A stretch of DNA of 64,000 nt from Pantoea cypripedii (lineage in GTDB: Bacteria > Pseudomonadota > Gammaproteobacteria > Enterobacterales > Enterobacteriaceae). The stretch is taken from NCBI RefSeq assembly GCF_002095535.1, contig NZ_MLJI01000001.1, forward strand, positions 1,787,832 to 1,851,831, in the 5' to 3' direction. A program made the position numbers and the translations under genes. The notes under the pieces were generated by a model. The model saw nothing but the letters and a program-made list of their open reading frames with translations, ran no database searches and was not told the DNA's origin. Below are positions 1 through 8,887 of the stretch, piece by piece (position 1 is the first letter of the stretch; each line of letters starts with the position of its first letter).

Positions 1-1836
1 GCCGATAACGTCAAAGATCTGCAGGTTGCCTGGACTTACCACACCGGCCGCCGCCTGACGGGCAATGCGACTGGCGTTGATGAAAACACGCCGATCCAGA
101 TTGGTTCCGTCCTTTATACCTGTACGCCGGAAAACCGCATTGCCGCTGTGGATGCCGATACCGGCAAACAGATCTGGCAATTCGATCCCCATGCGCACAC
201 GTTCGAGCATGTCACCTGCCGCAGCGTGGGTTACTACGATTACGACAGCGATGAAACCCTGAACGCGGAGCAGAAAGCCGCGTACACCGATACCGCCTGT
301 CGCCAGCGTATTATTGTGTCCACGGTCGATGCGCGTCTGATCGCGCTTGATGCACACACCGGTGAGCTGTGTCCGAACTTCGGTCAAAACGGTATGGTGA
401 ATCTGCAACAGGGCATGGGCGATACCGCCGACAGCCGCCGTTATCACCCGTCGAGCGTGCCGGTGATCATGGGGCATCTGACGGTGTTTGGTTCCTGGGT
501 GCGTGATATCACCGAAGATGAGCCGTCGGGTGTTCTGCGCGCTTATGATGTGCGCGACGGTTCGCTGGCGTGGGCATGGGATGTGGGCAACGTTGCTGGC
601 GCGAAGCAGGGCGATGAACATTACACCCTGAGCACGCCGAACGTTTGGGCTATCCCGACTTACGATAAAGATCTTGGCCTGGTGTATGTCGCCACCGGTA
701 ACGGTCCACCGGATTACTGGGGCGGCAACCGTAACGCGGCGAAAGAGAAATACGGTTCGTCGGTGATTGCGCTGGACGTGAACACCGGTAAAACCAAATG
801 GGTATTCCAGACGGTACATCATGATATCTGGGACTACGATTTACCCTCGCAGCCGGTGATGTACAACATGAAGAATGAGCAGGGTGAAGTGGTACCTGCG
901 CTGATTCAGACCAGCAAAATGGGTGAAATCTTTGTGCTGGATCGCCGTACCGGTAAGCCGGTGAGTAAAGTAGAAGAGAAACCGGTACCGACCTCGCCAG
1001 CGGCGCAGCAGGAGCATCTGTCGCCCACCCAGCCGTTCTCAGTCGATATGCCGACCATCGGTCTGGAGCAATTGAACGAGCAGAAAATGTGGGGCGTCAG
1101 CATGTTTGACCAGCTCTACTGTCGCATCCTGTTCAAATCGGCGCTCTATTCCGGCATCTTCCAGCCGAACAGTGAGAAAACTTACCTGGAGTTCCCGGCT
1201 ACCATGGGCGGCATGAACTGGGGTGGGGTGTCGATTGATGAAACCTCCGGCATTCTTTACGTCAACGATATCCGCCTCGGTATGCTGATGGCGCTGAAGA
1301 GTAAAGAAGCAGCAAAAGGGCAGACGATCTCACTGAACGAAGTGCCGCAGTGGGCGGGGACGATTCGTCCGCAAATCAGCGGCCCTTATGTCGGTGTGCG
1401 GATGGATAACTTTGCCTCCTTCCTGCAAGTGCCTTGTCAGCATCCACCGTTTGGTACCATGACCGCCATCGACCTGCACAGCAAAAAGATCGTCTGGCAG
1501 GTACCGATGGGAACGGTGGAAGACACTGGTCCGCTGGGGGTGAAAACCCATCTGCCGATGCCTGTTGGCATGCCTACGCTGGGCGGCCCGACCACCACCA
1601 AAAGCGGTTTAGTGTTCTTTGCTGGCAGCCAGGATAACTACCTGCGCGCCCTGGACAGCAAAACCGGGAAAGAGGTGTGGAAAGCGCGTCTGCCCGTGGG
1701 GGCAACGGCCTCACCACTGATTTATCAGTCGGCGAAAACCGGGAAAGAGTACATCGTGATTTCAGCAGGCGGTGCCGCGCACTCGCCGGACGTGGGTGAT
1801 TTTCTGATTGCTTACGCCTTGCCAGACAAAGCGTAA
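1..1836 (+). CDS. gcd: Membrane-bound PQQ-dependent glucose dehydrogenase (5'-truncated by window edge)
   Basis: The open frame runs in from base 1, so the start and the N-terminal membrane anchor lie outside; about 611 residues remain against roughly 796 in E. coli Gcd. The visible part is the PQQ beta-propeller with repeated tryptophan-docking motifs (for example DTGKQIWQFDP, NTGKTKWVFQT, SKTGKEVWKARL). The HHDIWDYDLP segment and the lysine in QTSKMGEIFVLDRR match the Gcd active-site aspartate and lysine. The family oxidises aldoses such as glucose in the periplasm and passes electrons to ubiquinone. The C-terminus YIVISAGG...YALPDKA is typical. The family also contains quinate/shikimate dehydrogenases, so the substrate is inferred. 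It ends in a bidirectional terminator shared with umuD. Confidence 0.85.
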   Translation, partial: ADNVKDLQVAWTYHTGRRLTGNATGVDENTPIQIGSVLYTCTPENRIAAVDADTGKQIWQFDPHAHTFEHVTCRSVGYYDYDSDETLNAEQKAAYTDTACRQRIIVSTVDARLIALDAHTGELCPNFGQNGMVNLQQGMGDTADSRRYHPSSVPVIMGHLTVFGSWVRDITEDEPSGVLRAYDVRDGSLAWAWDVGNVAGAKQGDEHYTLSTPNVWAIPTYDKDLGLVYVATGNGPPDYWGGNRNAAKEKYGSSVIALDVNTGKTKWVFQTVHHDIWDYDLPSQPVMYNMKNEQGEVVPALIQTSKMGEIFVLDRRTGKPVSKVEEKPVPTSPAAQQEHLSPTQPFSVDMPTIGLEQLNEQKMWGVSMFDQLYCRILFKSALYSGIFQPNSEKTYLEFPATMGGMNWGGVSIDETSGILYVNDIRLGMLMALKSKEAAKGQTISLNEVPQWAGTIRPQISGPYVGVRMDNFASFLQVPCQHPPFGTMTAIDLHSKKIVWQVPMGTVEDTGPLGVKTHLPMPVGMPTLGGPTTTKSGLVFFAGSQDNYLRALDSKTGKEVWKARLPVGATASPLIYQSAKTGKEYIVISAGGAAHSPDVGDFLIAYALPDKA

Positions 1837-1841
1837 TCCTG

Positions 1842-1871
1842 AAAACGCCCGGCAGGATTCGCCGGGCGTTT
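1842..1871. terminator. Bidirectional intrinsic terminator between gcd and umuD
   Basis: An 8-bp G+C stem (CGCCCGGC, 7-nt loop, GCCGGGCG at 1846-1868) is preceded by AAAA and followed by TTT. It lies between the convergent gcd and umuD genes and can serve both. Confidence 0.75.
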
Positions 1872-1875
1872 ACAT

Positions 1876-2295
1876 TTAACGTGCCGCATAAATGATAAAA
1901 GTCACCACGCCAAATATCTCCAGTTGTTCCTCTTCACTCGGGATAATCGGCGCGTAGCGCGGGTTCATCGGCAGCAGCTGCACGCGCGGAACGCGTTGTA
2001 ACCGTTTAACCGTAAATTCACCGTTGATCGCGGCCACCACAATGTCGCCATGTTTTGCGTCCAGCGCGCTATCAACCACCAGCAAATCCCCTTCGCTGAT
2101 ATTGGCATCACGCATCGAATCTCCTTCCACCCGGACAAAATAGGTGGCGTTAGGATGCGCGACCAAATATTCATTCATATCCAGTTTGCGCTCGACATAA
2201 TCAGCAGCCGGGGAAGGGAAGCCACAGGGTACCGTATCCAGAAACAGCGGCAGGTGGAGGACTTTGGCGGTGAGAGCAGGGGAGAAAAACTTCAT
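1876..2295 (-). CDS. umuD: UmuD, autoproteolytic subunit of translesion polymerase V (solo, no umuC)
   Basis: LexA/UmuD S24-type peptidase. With the ATG at 2295 the protein is 139 residues, as in E. coli. The cleavage site falls at Cys24-Gly25 (CGFPSPAADY), the nucleophile at Ser60 (GDSM) and the catalytic lysine at Lys97 (FTVKRLQ). An adjacent ATG at 2298 and a GTG at 2304 are alternative starts; GAG of the likely Shine-Dalgarno sits 5 or 8 nt upstream of the two ATGs. After RecA-stimulated cleavage, UmuD' joins UmuC to form Pol V. No umuC follows: downstream on this strand comes the terminator and then gcd in the opposite direction. A perfect LexA box precedes the gene. UmuC may be encoded elsewhere, or this UmuD may act alone. 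Confidence 0.9.
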   Translation of the reverse strand: MKFFSPALTAKVLHLPLFLDTVPCGFPSPAADYVERKLDMNEYLVAHPNATYFVRVEGDSMRDANISEGDLLVVDSALDAKHGDIVVAAINGEFTVKRLQRVPRVQLLPMNPRYAPIIPSEEEQLEIFGVVTFIIYAAR

Positions 2296-2312
2296 CATAG
2301 ACACTCAAAAAA

Positions 2313-2332
2313 TACTGTTGTTATATACAGTA
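2313..2332 (-). promoter_or_regulatory. LexA (SOS) box of umuD
   Basis: The sequence is TA-CTGT-N8-ACAG-TA, a perfect palindromic match to the LexA consensus CTGT-N8-ACAG. It lies 18 bp upstream of the umuD ATG at 2295, overlapping where its promoter should be. Confidence 0.92.
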
Positions 2333-2424
2333 TTATTAATCGTGAGCCGGGATCAAGTCTGTATTCACCCAAAATCGTTAGCCGGTTGTTCCGTCAGCAC
2401 ATTTAATACCGGCGCAACGCACGT

Positions 2425-2453
2425 CTGACAAAATCCCCATCGCCGTCTACACT
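2425..2453 (+). promoter_or_regulatory. Sigma-S-type promoter of otsBA
   Basis: A -35 CTGACA (2425-2430) is followed by a 17-bp spacer and a -10 TACACT (2448-2453). The extended -10 reads TCTACACTTAA (2446-2456), which matches the sigma-S preferred element KCTAYRCTTAA. E. coli otsBA is known to be RpoS-dependent. The predicted start near 2460 gives a leader of about 190 nt. Confidence 0.7.
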
Positions 2454-2650
2454 TAAATCTGACGATGTTCTCAGTCTGGTTGCTGTGTTACTAATAAACT
2501 TGTTTGTTTGTGGAGCGTTACCCATCGAAATACCGTCCTGTCGGAAAACCCTCCCCGCCGTTTGTGACTCATCACTGACCCTTGCGGATGACACCCAACC
2601 TGCCTCCGAACATCGATATTGCTATCAGCCATTGATACAGGAGGAGTGAC

Positions 2651-3439
2651 GTGACCCCTGCGGTACATGAGAACAGCACCCTGCCGTCGCTAAGCGGCGG
2701 GTTATATGCCTTCTTTTTTGATGTCGACGGCACGCTGGCGGCGATTCAGCCTCAGCCCGAGTCGGTTTCGATTCCCGCATCGGTGCGCCAGCATCTGCAA
2801 CAACTCTCCAATATGAACCATGGCGCGCTGGCGCTGGTGTCTGGTCGTCCCGTTGCGCAACTGGATGCGCTGGTTGCGCCACTGGAAGTCCCGGCAGCGG
2901 GTGTGCATGGCGCGGAACGGCGTGATGCCAGCGGCAGAATGCACCGCCAGTCACTGCCCGCCGATATTGCGCAAACGCTGCAACTGGAATTGCAGGAGAC
3001 CATGGATCAATGGCCCGGCACGCAGCTGGAAGTCAAAGGCATGGCGTTTGCGCTGCATTATCGTCGGGCGATGGAGTATGAACAGGCCGTCATCAGTCTG
3101 GCTGAAGAGGCGGTGGCACGTTTTCCGGAGCTGGCGCTCCAGCCGGGAAAATGTGTGGTGGAACTGAAACCGCAGGGAATCGATAAAGGCGCGGCCATTC
3201 GCGACTTTATGCGGGAAGCGCCTTTTACCGGACGTATTCCGGTATTTGTGGGTGACGATCTGACAGATGAGAAGGGATTTCTGGCCGTTAATGCGCTGGG
3301 GGGAATTTCTGTCAAGGTCGGAGAAGGGACAAGCCATGCGCGCTATCGCCTCAGCAGCGTAGATGCGGTGTGGAGCTGGCTTGAACAATTACTATTACAA
3401 TCAAAGCATGACAACGTCGGTAAGGAGTCTGGGTTATGA
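2651..3439 (+). CDS. otsB: Trehalose-6-phosphate phosphatase OtsB
   Basis: 262 residues (E. coli OtsB 266). Dephosphorylates trehalose-6-phosphate to trehalose, the second step of osmoprotectant trehalose synthesis, in the cytosol. HAD-fold signs: FFFDVDGTL with the Asp24/Asp26 pair, LVSGRPVAQLD, the substrate-cap segment GVHGAERRD, KGMAFALHYR, and the late GDDLTDEKGF metal motif. It starts with GTG behind GAGGAG at 2641-2646. The stop overlaps the otsA start by 4 bp (ATGA), so the two genes are translationally coupled. Confidence 0.95.
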   Translation: MTPAVHENSTLPSLSGGLYAFFFDVDGTLAAIQPQPESVSIPASVRQHLQQLSNMNHGALALVSGRPVAQLDALVAPLEVPAAGVHGAERRDASGRMHRQSLPADIAQTLQLELQETMDQWPGTQLEVKGMAFALHYRRAMEYEQAVISLAEEAVARFPELALQPGKCVVELKPQGIDKGAAIRDFMREAPFTGRIPVFVGDDLTDEKGFLAVNALGGISVKVGEGTSHARYRLSSVDAVWSWLEQLLLQSKHDNVGKESGL

Positions 3440-4872
3440 GTCGCTTAGTAGTCGTATCTAACCGTATCGCCATTCCTGATGGGACAAAAGCCAGTGCGGG
3501 CGGTCTCGCCGTCGGTTTGCTGGATGCACTGAAAACCACCGGAGGATTGTGGTTTGGCTGGAACGGCGAGATCAGTGAGATTTCTGGCGAAGAGGAGGAG
3601 GAGGTCAGCGTCAGCGAGTATGACGGCATTACCTACGCCGCTCTGCCGCTGAATCAAAACGATTATGATCTCTATTATTGTCAGTTTTCCAATACCGTTA
3701 TCTGGCCTGCCTTTCACTATCGTCTCGATTTGGTGCAATTTCAGCGCGAAGCCTGGGAAGGTTACTGCCGCGTAAACACGCTGCTGGCCGATCGCCTGAA
3801 ACCGTTGTTACAGGAGGACGATATTTTATGGATTCACGATTATCACCTGCTGCCATTTGCCGCTGAGTTGCGCAAACAGGGCATTAATAATCGCATCGGA
3901 TTCTTTCTGCATATCCCATTTCCGACGCCAGAGATTTTCAACGCGCTACCGCCACATAAAGCGCTGCTGGAGATGCTGTGCGACTACGACTTGCTGGGTT
4001 TCCAGACAGAATCCGATCGCGTGGCCTTTCTTGATAGCCTGAGTCAACTGACGCAGTTGCAGAATAAAGGCGAGAAGAAACATCGGGCGTTCGGCAACAC
4101 TTTTATGACCGAGGTGTATCCGATCGGTATCGAACCGGACAGTATTAAAGAGATGGCGGAAGGCGAGCTGCCACCGAAAATGGCGGCAATGAAGCGTGAA
4201 CTGGGGGATGTGCAAAACATCATTGCCTGCGAGCGTCTGGATTACTCCAAAGGATTACCGGAACGTTTCCTCGCTTATGAGGCGCTGCTGGAGCACTATC
4301 CACAGCATCGCGGCAAAATCCGTTATTCGCAGATTGCGCCCACTTCGCGTGGCGAGGTCCAGGCGTACCAGGATATTCGACATCAACTGGAGACGGAAGC
4401 CGGCCGCATCAACGGCAAATATGGCACCCTGGGCTGGACGCCGCTGTATTACCTCAATCAGCACTTCGACCGCCGTCTGCTGATGAAGATATTCCGGTTA
4501 ACCGATGTCGGGTTAATCACGCCGTTGCGTGATGGGATGAATCTGGTCGCGAAGGAATACGTGGCCGCGCAGGACCCGGATGATCCAGGCGTGCTGATTC
4601 TGTCGCGTTTTGCCGGTGCGGCTAACGAGTTAACGTCGGCGTTGATCGTCAATCCCTACGATCGTGATGAGGTTGCGGCGGCGCTGGACCGGGCACTGAC
4701 GATGCCACGTACCGAGCGTATCTCACGCTATAACGACATGATGACGGTATTACGTCAGCATGATATCTCACACTGGCGTGAGAGCTTCCTGCGAGATTTG
4801 AACTCGCTACCGCAACGCAGTGCCGATCACAGCACTGCGCATAAAGTCGCGACCTTCCCGAAGCTGGCGTAA
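3436..4872 (+). CDS. otsA: Trehalose-6-phosphate synthase OtsA
   Basis: 478 residues (E. coli 474), glycosyltransferase family 20. Makes trehalose-6-phosphate from UDP-glucose and glucose-6-phosphate. Visible are the N-terminal VVVSNR and the glycine loop SAGGLAVGL around residues 20-28, [27 protein letters not shown], the [13 protein letters not shown] donor-site motif with its Arg and Lys, and [16 protein letters not shown] near the C-terminus. Second gene of otsBA; a REP-like palindrome followed by TTTTT lies just downstream and may terminate the transcript. Confidence 0.97.
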   Translation: MSRLVVVSNRIAIPDGTKASAGGLAVGLLDALKTTGGLWFGWNGEISEISGEEEEEVSVSEYDGITYAALPLNQNDYDLYYCQFSNTVIWPAFHYRLDLVQFQREAWEGYCRVNTLLADRLKPLLQEDDILWIHDYHLLPFAAELRKQGINNRIGFFLHIPFPTPEIFNALPPHKALLEMLCDYDLLGFQTESDRVAFLDSLSQLTQLQNKGEKKHRAFGNTFMTEVYPIGIEPDSIKEMAEGELPPKMAAMKRELGDVQNIIACERLDYSKGLPERFLAYEALLEHYPQHRGKIRYSQIAPTSRGEVQAYQDIRHQLETEAGRINGKYGTLGWTPLYYLNQHFDRRLLMKIFRLTDVGLITPLRDGMNLVAKEYVAAQDPDDPGVLILSRFAGAANELTSALIVNPYDRDEVAAALDRALTMPRTERISRYNDMMTVLRQHDISHWRESFLRDLNSLPQRSADHSTAHKVATFPKLA

Positions 4873-4882
4873 TGCCAGCGTT

Positions 4883-4932
4883 GCGCCGCTACGGTATTTG
4901 CACGTATTGGTAGCGGCGCGATTTATCGCGCG
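4883..4932. repeat. REP-like palindromic repeat pair after otsA
   Basis: GCGCCGCTAC (4883-4892) faces GTAGCGGCGC (4910-4919), which continues as GATTTATCGCGCG to 4932 and then TTTTT. The core GTAGCGGCGYGATTTATCRC recurs in the intergenic spaces at 15120, 27243, 27361 and 37108. Confidence 0.8.
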
Positions 4933-5183
4933 TTTTTCCCGCTGTGCTGTAACCCACTGCGCAGCGTTTCCACACACTTCTCATGCTCACTGTCACCCGC
5001 CGCAATCGACGTTATTTCTTTAACCAGTAAAAATCCTGCCCGGCAGGGGATTTGCGCACGAATGGCGAAAAAATGAGCGATCAGGGGCCGGATAGGGCTT
5101 TTTTTTCGTTGCAACCCTAAAGCCTGAGCGCAATGTGCCGATAGTTTGGTTACATCAATGCGTAAGCGCAGCGATTCATTCAT
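4923..5183 (-). CDS. Possible small protein, unrecognised
   Basis: An 86-residue frame, starting MNESLRLRID and ending GLQHSGKNAR, lies antisense in the space between otsA and flhD. I do not recognise a family. It contains two cysteines in the first half, a basic RKK stretch and a mixed amphipathic composition. The ATG at 5183 has only a poorly spaced AGAG upstream; in-frame ATG (5201) and GTG (5213) starts are alternatives. A perfect palindrome sits 8-26 bp upstream of this ATG, which could be an operator. Its 3' end overlaps a REP-like repeat, which argues against a conserved C-terminus. It could be non-coding. Confidence 0.3.
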   Translation of the reverse strand: MNESLRLRIDVTKLSAHCAQALGLQRKKSPIRPLIAHFFAIRAQIPCRAGFLLVKEITSIAAGDSEHEKCVETLRSGLQHSGKNAR

Positions 5184-5190
5184 ATCTCTA

Positions 5191-5209
5191 ATGTAACGCA
5201 TTGTTACAT
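5191..5209. promoter_or_regulatory. Perfect palindrome upstream of the 4923-5183 frame
   Basis: ATGTAAC and GTTACAT (7 bp each) are separated by GCATT. Another GTTACAT lies at 5149-5155. The spacing suits a dimeric repressor site, but no cognate regulator is evident. Confidence 0.4.
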
Positions 5210-5585
5210 CCACTGCCGTTCACTAAACACTCCCTACGAACCGTTAACGATAAGTTGCCGCACCGCGCCGACTCTTCACATAATGCTAGCACCCTGCCGT
5301 TAGTGTCTTTTCGCAATATTCCCTGTAAGTGATTAATTTAGCAGCGAATAATTCCAGTGAATTTTGGAGTTTTATGCTGGTTATTTTTATCAGTGCAGGG
5401 AATTGTAGTGACCTAATCGCAACGCTACAGATAAAAGATCGCTTTATATTGACATTATGCCGCATAGCTATTTGTAAGCGAATCGACAATGAAATATTAG
5501 CGAAACAAAGCAGATCTGCTCAATAAATGAGCAAACAGAAAAGGCGTTGCTGAAAGGTTTGAAGAAAAAAATTTGCCTTAAAAAG

Positions 5586-5601
5586 TGTGACGCAGATCAC
5601 A
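5586..5601 (+). promoter_or_regulatory. CRP-cAMP binding site of flhDC
   Basis: TGTGA-CGCAGA-TCACA is a perfect 5-6-5 CRP palindrome, and the symmetry extends outward as AAG...CTT. Its centre is about 70 bp upstream of the start predicted from the -10 at 5651-5656, close to the roughly -72 position known for E. coli flhDC. Confidence 0.88.
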
Positions 5602-5629
5602 CTTTATCTAAAATTTCACACTTATCACG

Positions 5630-5656
5630 TTGTATGTCGAAATCAGACGATATAGA
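5630..5656 (+). promoter_or_regulatory. Candidate flhDC promoter
   Basis: TTGTAT (5630-5635), a 15-bp spacer and TATAGA (5651-5656). The short spacer fits an activator-dependent promoter. It was chosen mainly because it places the CRP site near -70; another pair, TTGCCT/TAAAAA about 30 bp downstream, is possible. Confidence 0.35.
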
Positions 5657-5911
5657 TTTGCCTTGTTTTCAGATTAGTCTTAAAAAACTGTAAGCAGACG
5701 TCACGGAAGATGGTTAGAACTCAAGAAAAGATTGGCCTGGAGTTATGACTACTACTGATCAGTGTCCCGGTGGGAAGTGAAACAGTTCAGTACACGTTTG
5801 GCTTATGCCTGAATATTTTTTGCCATCTTTAGATTTACCAACCAGCAATCCGAACCATAGAGAAATATTTTCTATGGCCGTATATATGTCGTGTCTATCA
5901 GGATGGAAAAA

Positions 5912-6262
5912 ATGGGTACATCAGAATTACTAAAACATATATATGACATCAATCTGTCATATTTACTGCTTGCGCAGCGTTTAATTAACCAGGAAAAAGC
6001 TTCAGCAATGTTTCGTCTGGGCATCGATGAATCGATGGCAGATGCATTGGCACAATTAACTTTACCTGAGATGGTAAAATTAGCGGAAACCAATCAACTG
6101 GTTTGCCAGTTCCGCTTTACTGACCACAACATTATTAATCGCCTGACTCAGGAATCCCGCGTGGATGATTTACAGCAAATCCACACCGGTATTTTATTAT
6201 CCAGCCGTTTACTGCGTAACGCGTCAAAAGACGACGTTGGCACGAAAAAGAGGGCGGTATAA
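5912..6262 (+). CDS. flhD: FlhD, flagellar master regulator subunit
   Basis: 116 residues starting [24 protein letters not shown], the length and N-terminus of E. coli FlhD. With FlhC it forms FlhD4C2, which activates class II flagellar promoters with sigma-70. The [10 protein letters not shown] helix near the C-terminus is conserved. The ATG at 5912 has AGGA 8 nt upstream; upstream in-frame starts at 5891 and 5903 are less well placed. The stop overlaps the flhC ATG (TAATG). Regulation inputs in the DNA are the CRP site and the long leader; the antagonist YdiV is encoded at 62803-63546. Confidence 0.96.
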   Translation: MGTSELLKHIYDINLSYLLLAQRLINQEKASAMFRLGIDESMADALAQLTLPEMVKLAETNQLVCQFRFTDHNIINRLTQESRVDDLQQIHTGILLSSRLLRNASKDDVGTKKRAV

Positions 6263-6840
6263 TGAGCGAAAAAAGTATTGTTCAGGAAGCGCGTGACATT
6301 CAGCTGGCGATGGAGCTGATTACGCTGGGCGCGCGACTGCAAATGCTGGAAAGTGAAACGCAGCTAAGCCGCGGTCGCCTGATTAAGTTGTATAAAGAAT
6401 TGCGCGGTAGCCCGCCGCCGAAAGGTATGTTGCCATTCTCCACTGACTGGTTCATGACCTGGGAACAAAATATCCACGCTTCGATGTTCTGTAACGCCTG
6501 GCAGTTCCTGCTGAAAACAGGTTTGAGCACCGGTGTGGAAGCCGTGATTAAAGCGTATCGACTCTATCTTGAGCAGTGCCCACAATCAGACGAAGGCCCG
6601 CTGCTGGCGCTGACGCGCGCCTGGACGCTGGTGCGTTTCGTTGAAAGTGGCATGCTGGAACTCTCCGATTGCAAATGCTGTAACGGCAGCTTTATCAACC
6701 ACGCGCACCAGCCGGTCGGCAGCTTTGTCTGCAGCCTGTGCCAGCCGCCATCACGCGCCGTAAAAAGACGTAAACTTTCTGTCGAATCTGCCGATACCTT
6801 TCCACAACTGCTGGATGAACAGGTTAAACACGCCGTTTAA
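6262..6840 (+). CDS. flhC: FlhC, flagellar master regulator subunit
   Basis: 192 residues, the same length as E. coli FlhC. Provides most DNA contacts of FlhD4C2. The zinc site appears near the C-terminus as CKCC...FVCSLCQ, four cysteines in the CxxC-x16-CxxC pattern. Its ATG overlaps the flhD stop by one base, so the pair is coupled. A strong intrinsic terminator follows at 6866-6894, before motA. Confidence 0.97.
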   Translation: MSEKSIVQEARDIQLAMELITLGARLQMLESETQLSRGRLIKLYKELRGSPPPKGMLPFSTDWFMTWEQNIHASMFCNAWQFLLKTGLSTGVEAVIKAYRLYLEQCPQSDEGPLLALTRAWTLVRFVESGMLELSDCKCCNGSFINHAHQPVGSFVCSLCQPPSRAVKRRKLSVESADTFPQLLDEQVKHAV

Positions 6841-6865
6841 GTTTGTTCGTATCGTGGAAGCCATC

Positions 6866-6894
6866 CAGCAGCGGTTAATCCGCTGCTTTTTTTT
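6866..6894 (+). terminator. Intrinsic terminator after flhDC
   Basis: A GCAGCGG / CCGCTGC stem (6868-6886) with a 5-nt loop is followed by eight T. It separates the flhDC transcript from motA. Confidence 0.85.
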
Positions 6895-6970
6895 GCTCTG
6901 CGTTTACGAATAACACCTGCGGCTCTCTGGCTTAACTTCCACCAACACGTTACGGACGTAAGGATTTTTT

Positions 6971-7858
6971 GTGCTAATTATTCTGGGTTATATCGTAGTC
7001 CTCGGGTCCGTGTTAGGCGGCTACATGTTGGTCGGCGGACATCTGGGGGCGCTTTATCAGCCGTCGGAGTTGCTGATAATAGGGGGCGCCGCAATTGGTG
7101 CTTTTTTCGTCGGTAACAATGGCAAGGCAATTAAAAAGACCTTAAAAGCATTGCCTTTGTTAATGCGCGGCTCAAAATATAACAAAGCCGTTTACATGGA
7201 TTTAATGGCATTGCTTTATCGCCTGATGGCGAAATCACGTCAGCAGGGGATGTTGTCGCTGGAGCGTGATATTGAAGATCCCAGCCAGAGTGAAATTTTC
7301 GCTAACTATCCGCGCATTCTGGCCGATAAACAGCTCGTGGATTTTATTACCGATTATTTGCGTTTAATGGTCAGCGGAAATATGAACGCATTCGAAATCG
7401 AAGCGTTGATGGATGAAGAGATTGAAACCTACGAGCACGAATGCGAAGTGCCAGCGCAAAGCTTATCCGCGGTCGGTGATGGCTTGCCTGCGTTTGGTAT
7501 CGTCGCCGCAGTAATGGGCGTGGTACACGCACTGGCGTCGGCGGATCGCCCGGCGGCAGAACTGGGTGCGCTGGTTGCTCATGCCATGGTGGGGACTTTC
7601 CTCGGCATCCTGCTGGCTTACGGCTTCATTTCACCGCTGGCATCGGTGTTGCGTCAGAAATGTGCTGAATCCACCAAGATGATGCAATGCATTAAGGTGA
7701 CGTTGCTCTCCAGCCTGAATGGTTATGCGCCGCAGATTGCGGTGGAGTTTGGTCGTAAGACCCTGTATTCCACCGATCGTCCGTCGTTCCAGGAACTGGA
7801 AGAACACGTGCGCAACGCCAAGAATCCGGCTAAGCAAACCTCGGATGAAGCCTCATGA
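6971..7858 (+). CDS. motA: MotA, flagellar stator proton-channel protein
   Basis: 295 residues, exactly the E. coli length, and like E. coli it starts with GTG (AAGGA 7 nt upstream). Four membrane segments: two near the N-terminus and two between about 170 and 230. The cytoplasmic loop carries Arg90 and Glu98, known to contact FliG, and Pro173 (GLPAFG) of the channel is present. With MotB it forms the stator that couples proton flow to rotation. Its stop overlaps the motB start by 4 bp. No clear FliA promoter is visible upstream. Confidence 0.97.
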   Translation: MLIILGYIVVLGSVLGGYMLVGGHLGALYQPSELLIIGGAAIGAFFVGNNGKAIKKTLKALPLLMRGSKYNKAVYMDLMALLYRLMAKSRQQGMLSLERDIEDPSQSEIFANYPRILADKQLVDFITDYLRLMVSGNMNAFEIEALMDEEIETYEHECEVPAQSLSAVGDGLPAFGIVAAVMGVVHALASADRPAAELGALVAHAMVGTFLGILLAYGFISPLASVLRQKCAESTKMMQCIKVTLLSSLNGYAPQIAVEFGRKTLYSTDRPSFQELEEHVRNAKNPAKQTSDEAS

Positions 7859-8883
7859 AGCATGGCAATCGCCCCATTGTGCTGGTTAAACGGCGCAAAC
7901 ATAAAAGGCATGAAGGAAGTCATGGCTCATGGAAGATTGCCTATGCCGACTTTATGACGGCGATGATGGCGTTCTTTATGGTGATGTGGCTGCTTTCCAT
8001 CGCCAACCCGCAGCAGCTGGTACAGATTGCAGAATACTTCAGAACGCCACTCAAAGTGGCGTTGACCGGTGGTCAGCGTAGCAGCGATAGCGACAGCCCG
8101 ATTCCTGGCGGCGGTGATGACCCGACGAAGAAAGACGGTGAAGTGAAAAAGGCCGTGGATATGGATGCACAGAAGCGCCAGCTGGATGATATCCGTCTGA
8201 ACCGCCTGCGCGAAAAACTCGATCAACTGATCGAAGCCGATCCACGTCTGAAGGCGCTGCGTCCGCACCTGATTATCAACATGGTGGAGGAGGGGCTGCG
8301 CATCCAGATTATTGATAGCCAGAACCGCCCGATGTTTAAGACTGGCAGCGCCGAGGTGGAACCTTATATGCGCGATATCCTGCGTGCTGTTGCGCCACTG
8401 CTGAATGATATCCCGAACAAAATCAGCCTGGCGGGTCATACCGATGACTTCCAGTACGCCAGCGGCGATCGTGGCTACAGCAACTGGGAGCTTTCGGCAG
8501 ATCGTGCCAACGCTTCACGCCGCGAGCTGGTCCTGGGCGGCCTTGACGGCAGCAAAATGCTGCGCGTGGTGGGCATGGCCGACACCATGAAACTGAAAAA
8601 CCGCGGTGGTGACGATGCAGTAAACCGCCGCATTAGCCTGCTGGTGTTGAACCATGACACCGAAGCGGCAATTGAAAAAGAGAACGCCGAGAGCGATGCC
8701 GTTCAGGTGAGCGACCCGGCACAGATTATTCCCGATATTACCGCGCCCGCCGTTCCGGCTGCGCCGACAGCACCAGCAACGTCAGCGACACCGGCAGCGC
8801 CGGCTGCGACGACGACGCCAGCGGCTCCGGCCAATCCGAACGCCAGTGCGGTGACTACTGACCACTCCTCACAGCCGAGGTGA
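7855..8883 (+). CDS. motB: MotB, stator protein with peptidoglycan-binding domain
   Basis: 342 residues, longer than E. coli MotB (308). One N-terminal membrane helix carries the proton-binding Asp32 ([13 protein letters not shown]). An OmpA-like peptidoglycan-binding domain follows ([14 protein letters not shown]...[16 protein letters not shown]). The extra length is a C-terminal tail of about 70 residues rich in Ala, Pro and Thr, probably disordered in the periplasm. It overlaps motA by 4 bp and is 4 nt from cheA. Confidence 0.97.
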   Translation: MKHGNRPIVLVKRRKHKRHEGSHGSWKIAYADFMTAMMAFFMVMWLLSIANPQQLVQIAEYFRTPLKVALTGGQRSSDSDSPIPGGGDDPTKKDGEVKKAVDMDAQKRQLDDIRLNRLREKLDQLIEADPRLKALRPHLIINMVEEGLRIQIIDSQNRPMFKTGSAEVEPYMRDILRAVAPLLNDIPNKISLAGHTDDFQYASGDRGYSNWELSADRANASRRELVLGGLDGSKMLRVVGMADTMKLKNRGGDDAVNRRISLLVLNHDTEAAIEKENAESDAVQVSDPAQIIPDITAPAVPAAPTAPATSATPAAPAATTTPAAPANPNASAVTTDHSSQPR

Positions 8884-8887
8884 TCCC

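Larger units (their letters stand above)
2305..2650. other. Intergenic region between divergent umuD and otsB
   Basis: These 346 bp hold the LexA box of umuD at the left and the sigma-S-type otsB promoter in the middle. They leave an otsB leader of about 190 nt in which no further gene is seen; short frames here have no Shine-Dalgarno or family resemblance. Confidence 0.6.
5184..5911. other. Long A+T-rich regulatory region upstream of flhDC
   Basis: About 700 bp without a convincing gene. It carries a CRP site (5586-5601), a plausible sigma-70 promoter (5630-5656) and a leader of roughly 250 nt before flhD. This resembles the long, multi-input regulatory region and about 200-nt leader of E. 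coli flhDC. Short frames at 5286-5489 and 5329-5526 lack ribosome sites and family resemblance. Confidence 0.6.

Noticed and set aside
5286..5526. Short frames on both strands upstream of flhD
   Set aside because: No ribosome sites, A+T-rich regulatory DNA, no resemblance to proteins.
6895..6970. Possible FliA promoter of motA around TTTACGAATAAC
   Set aside because: No acceptable -35 TAAA at 15 bp and a weak -10; not enough to call.
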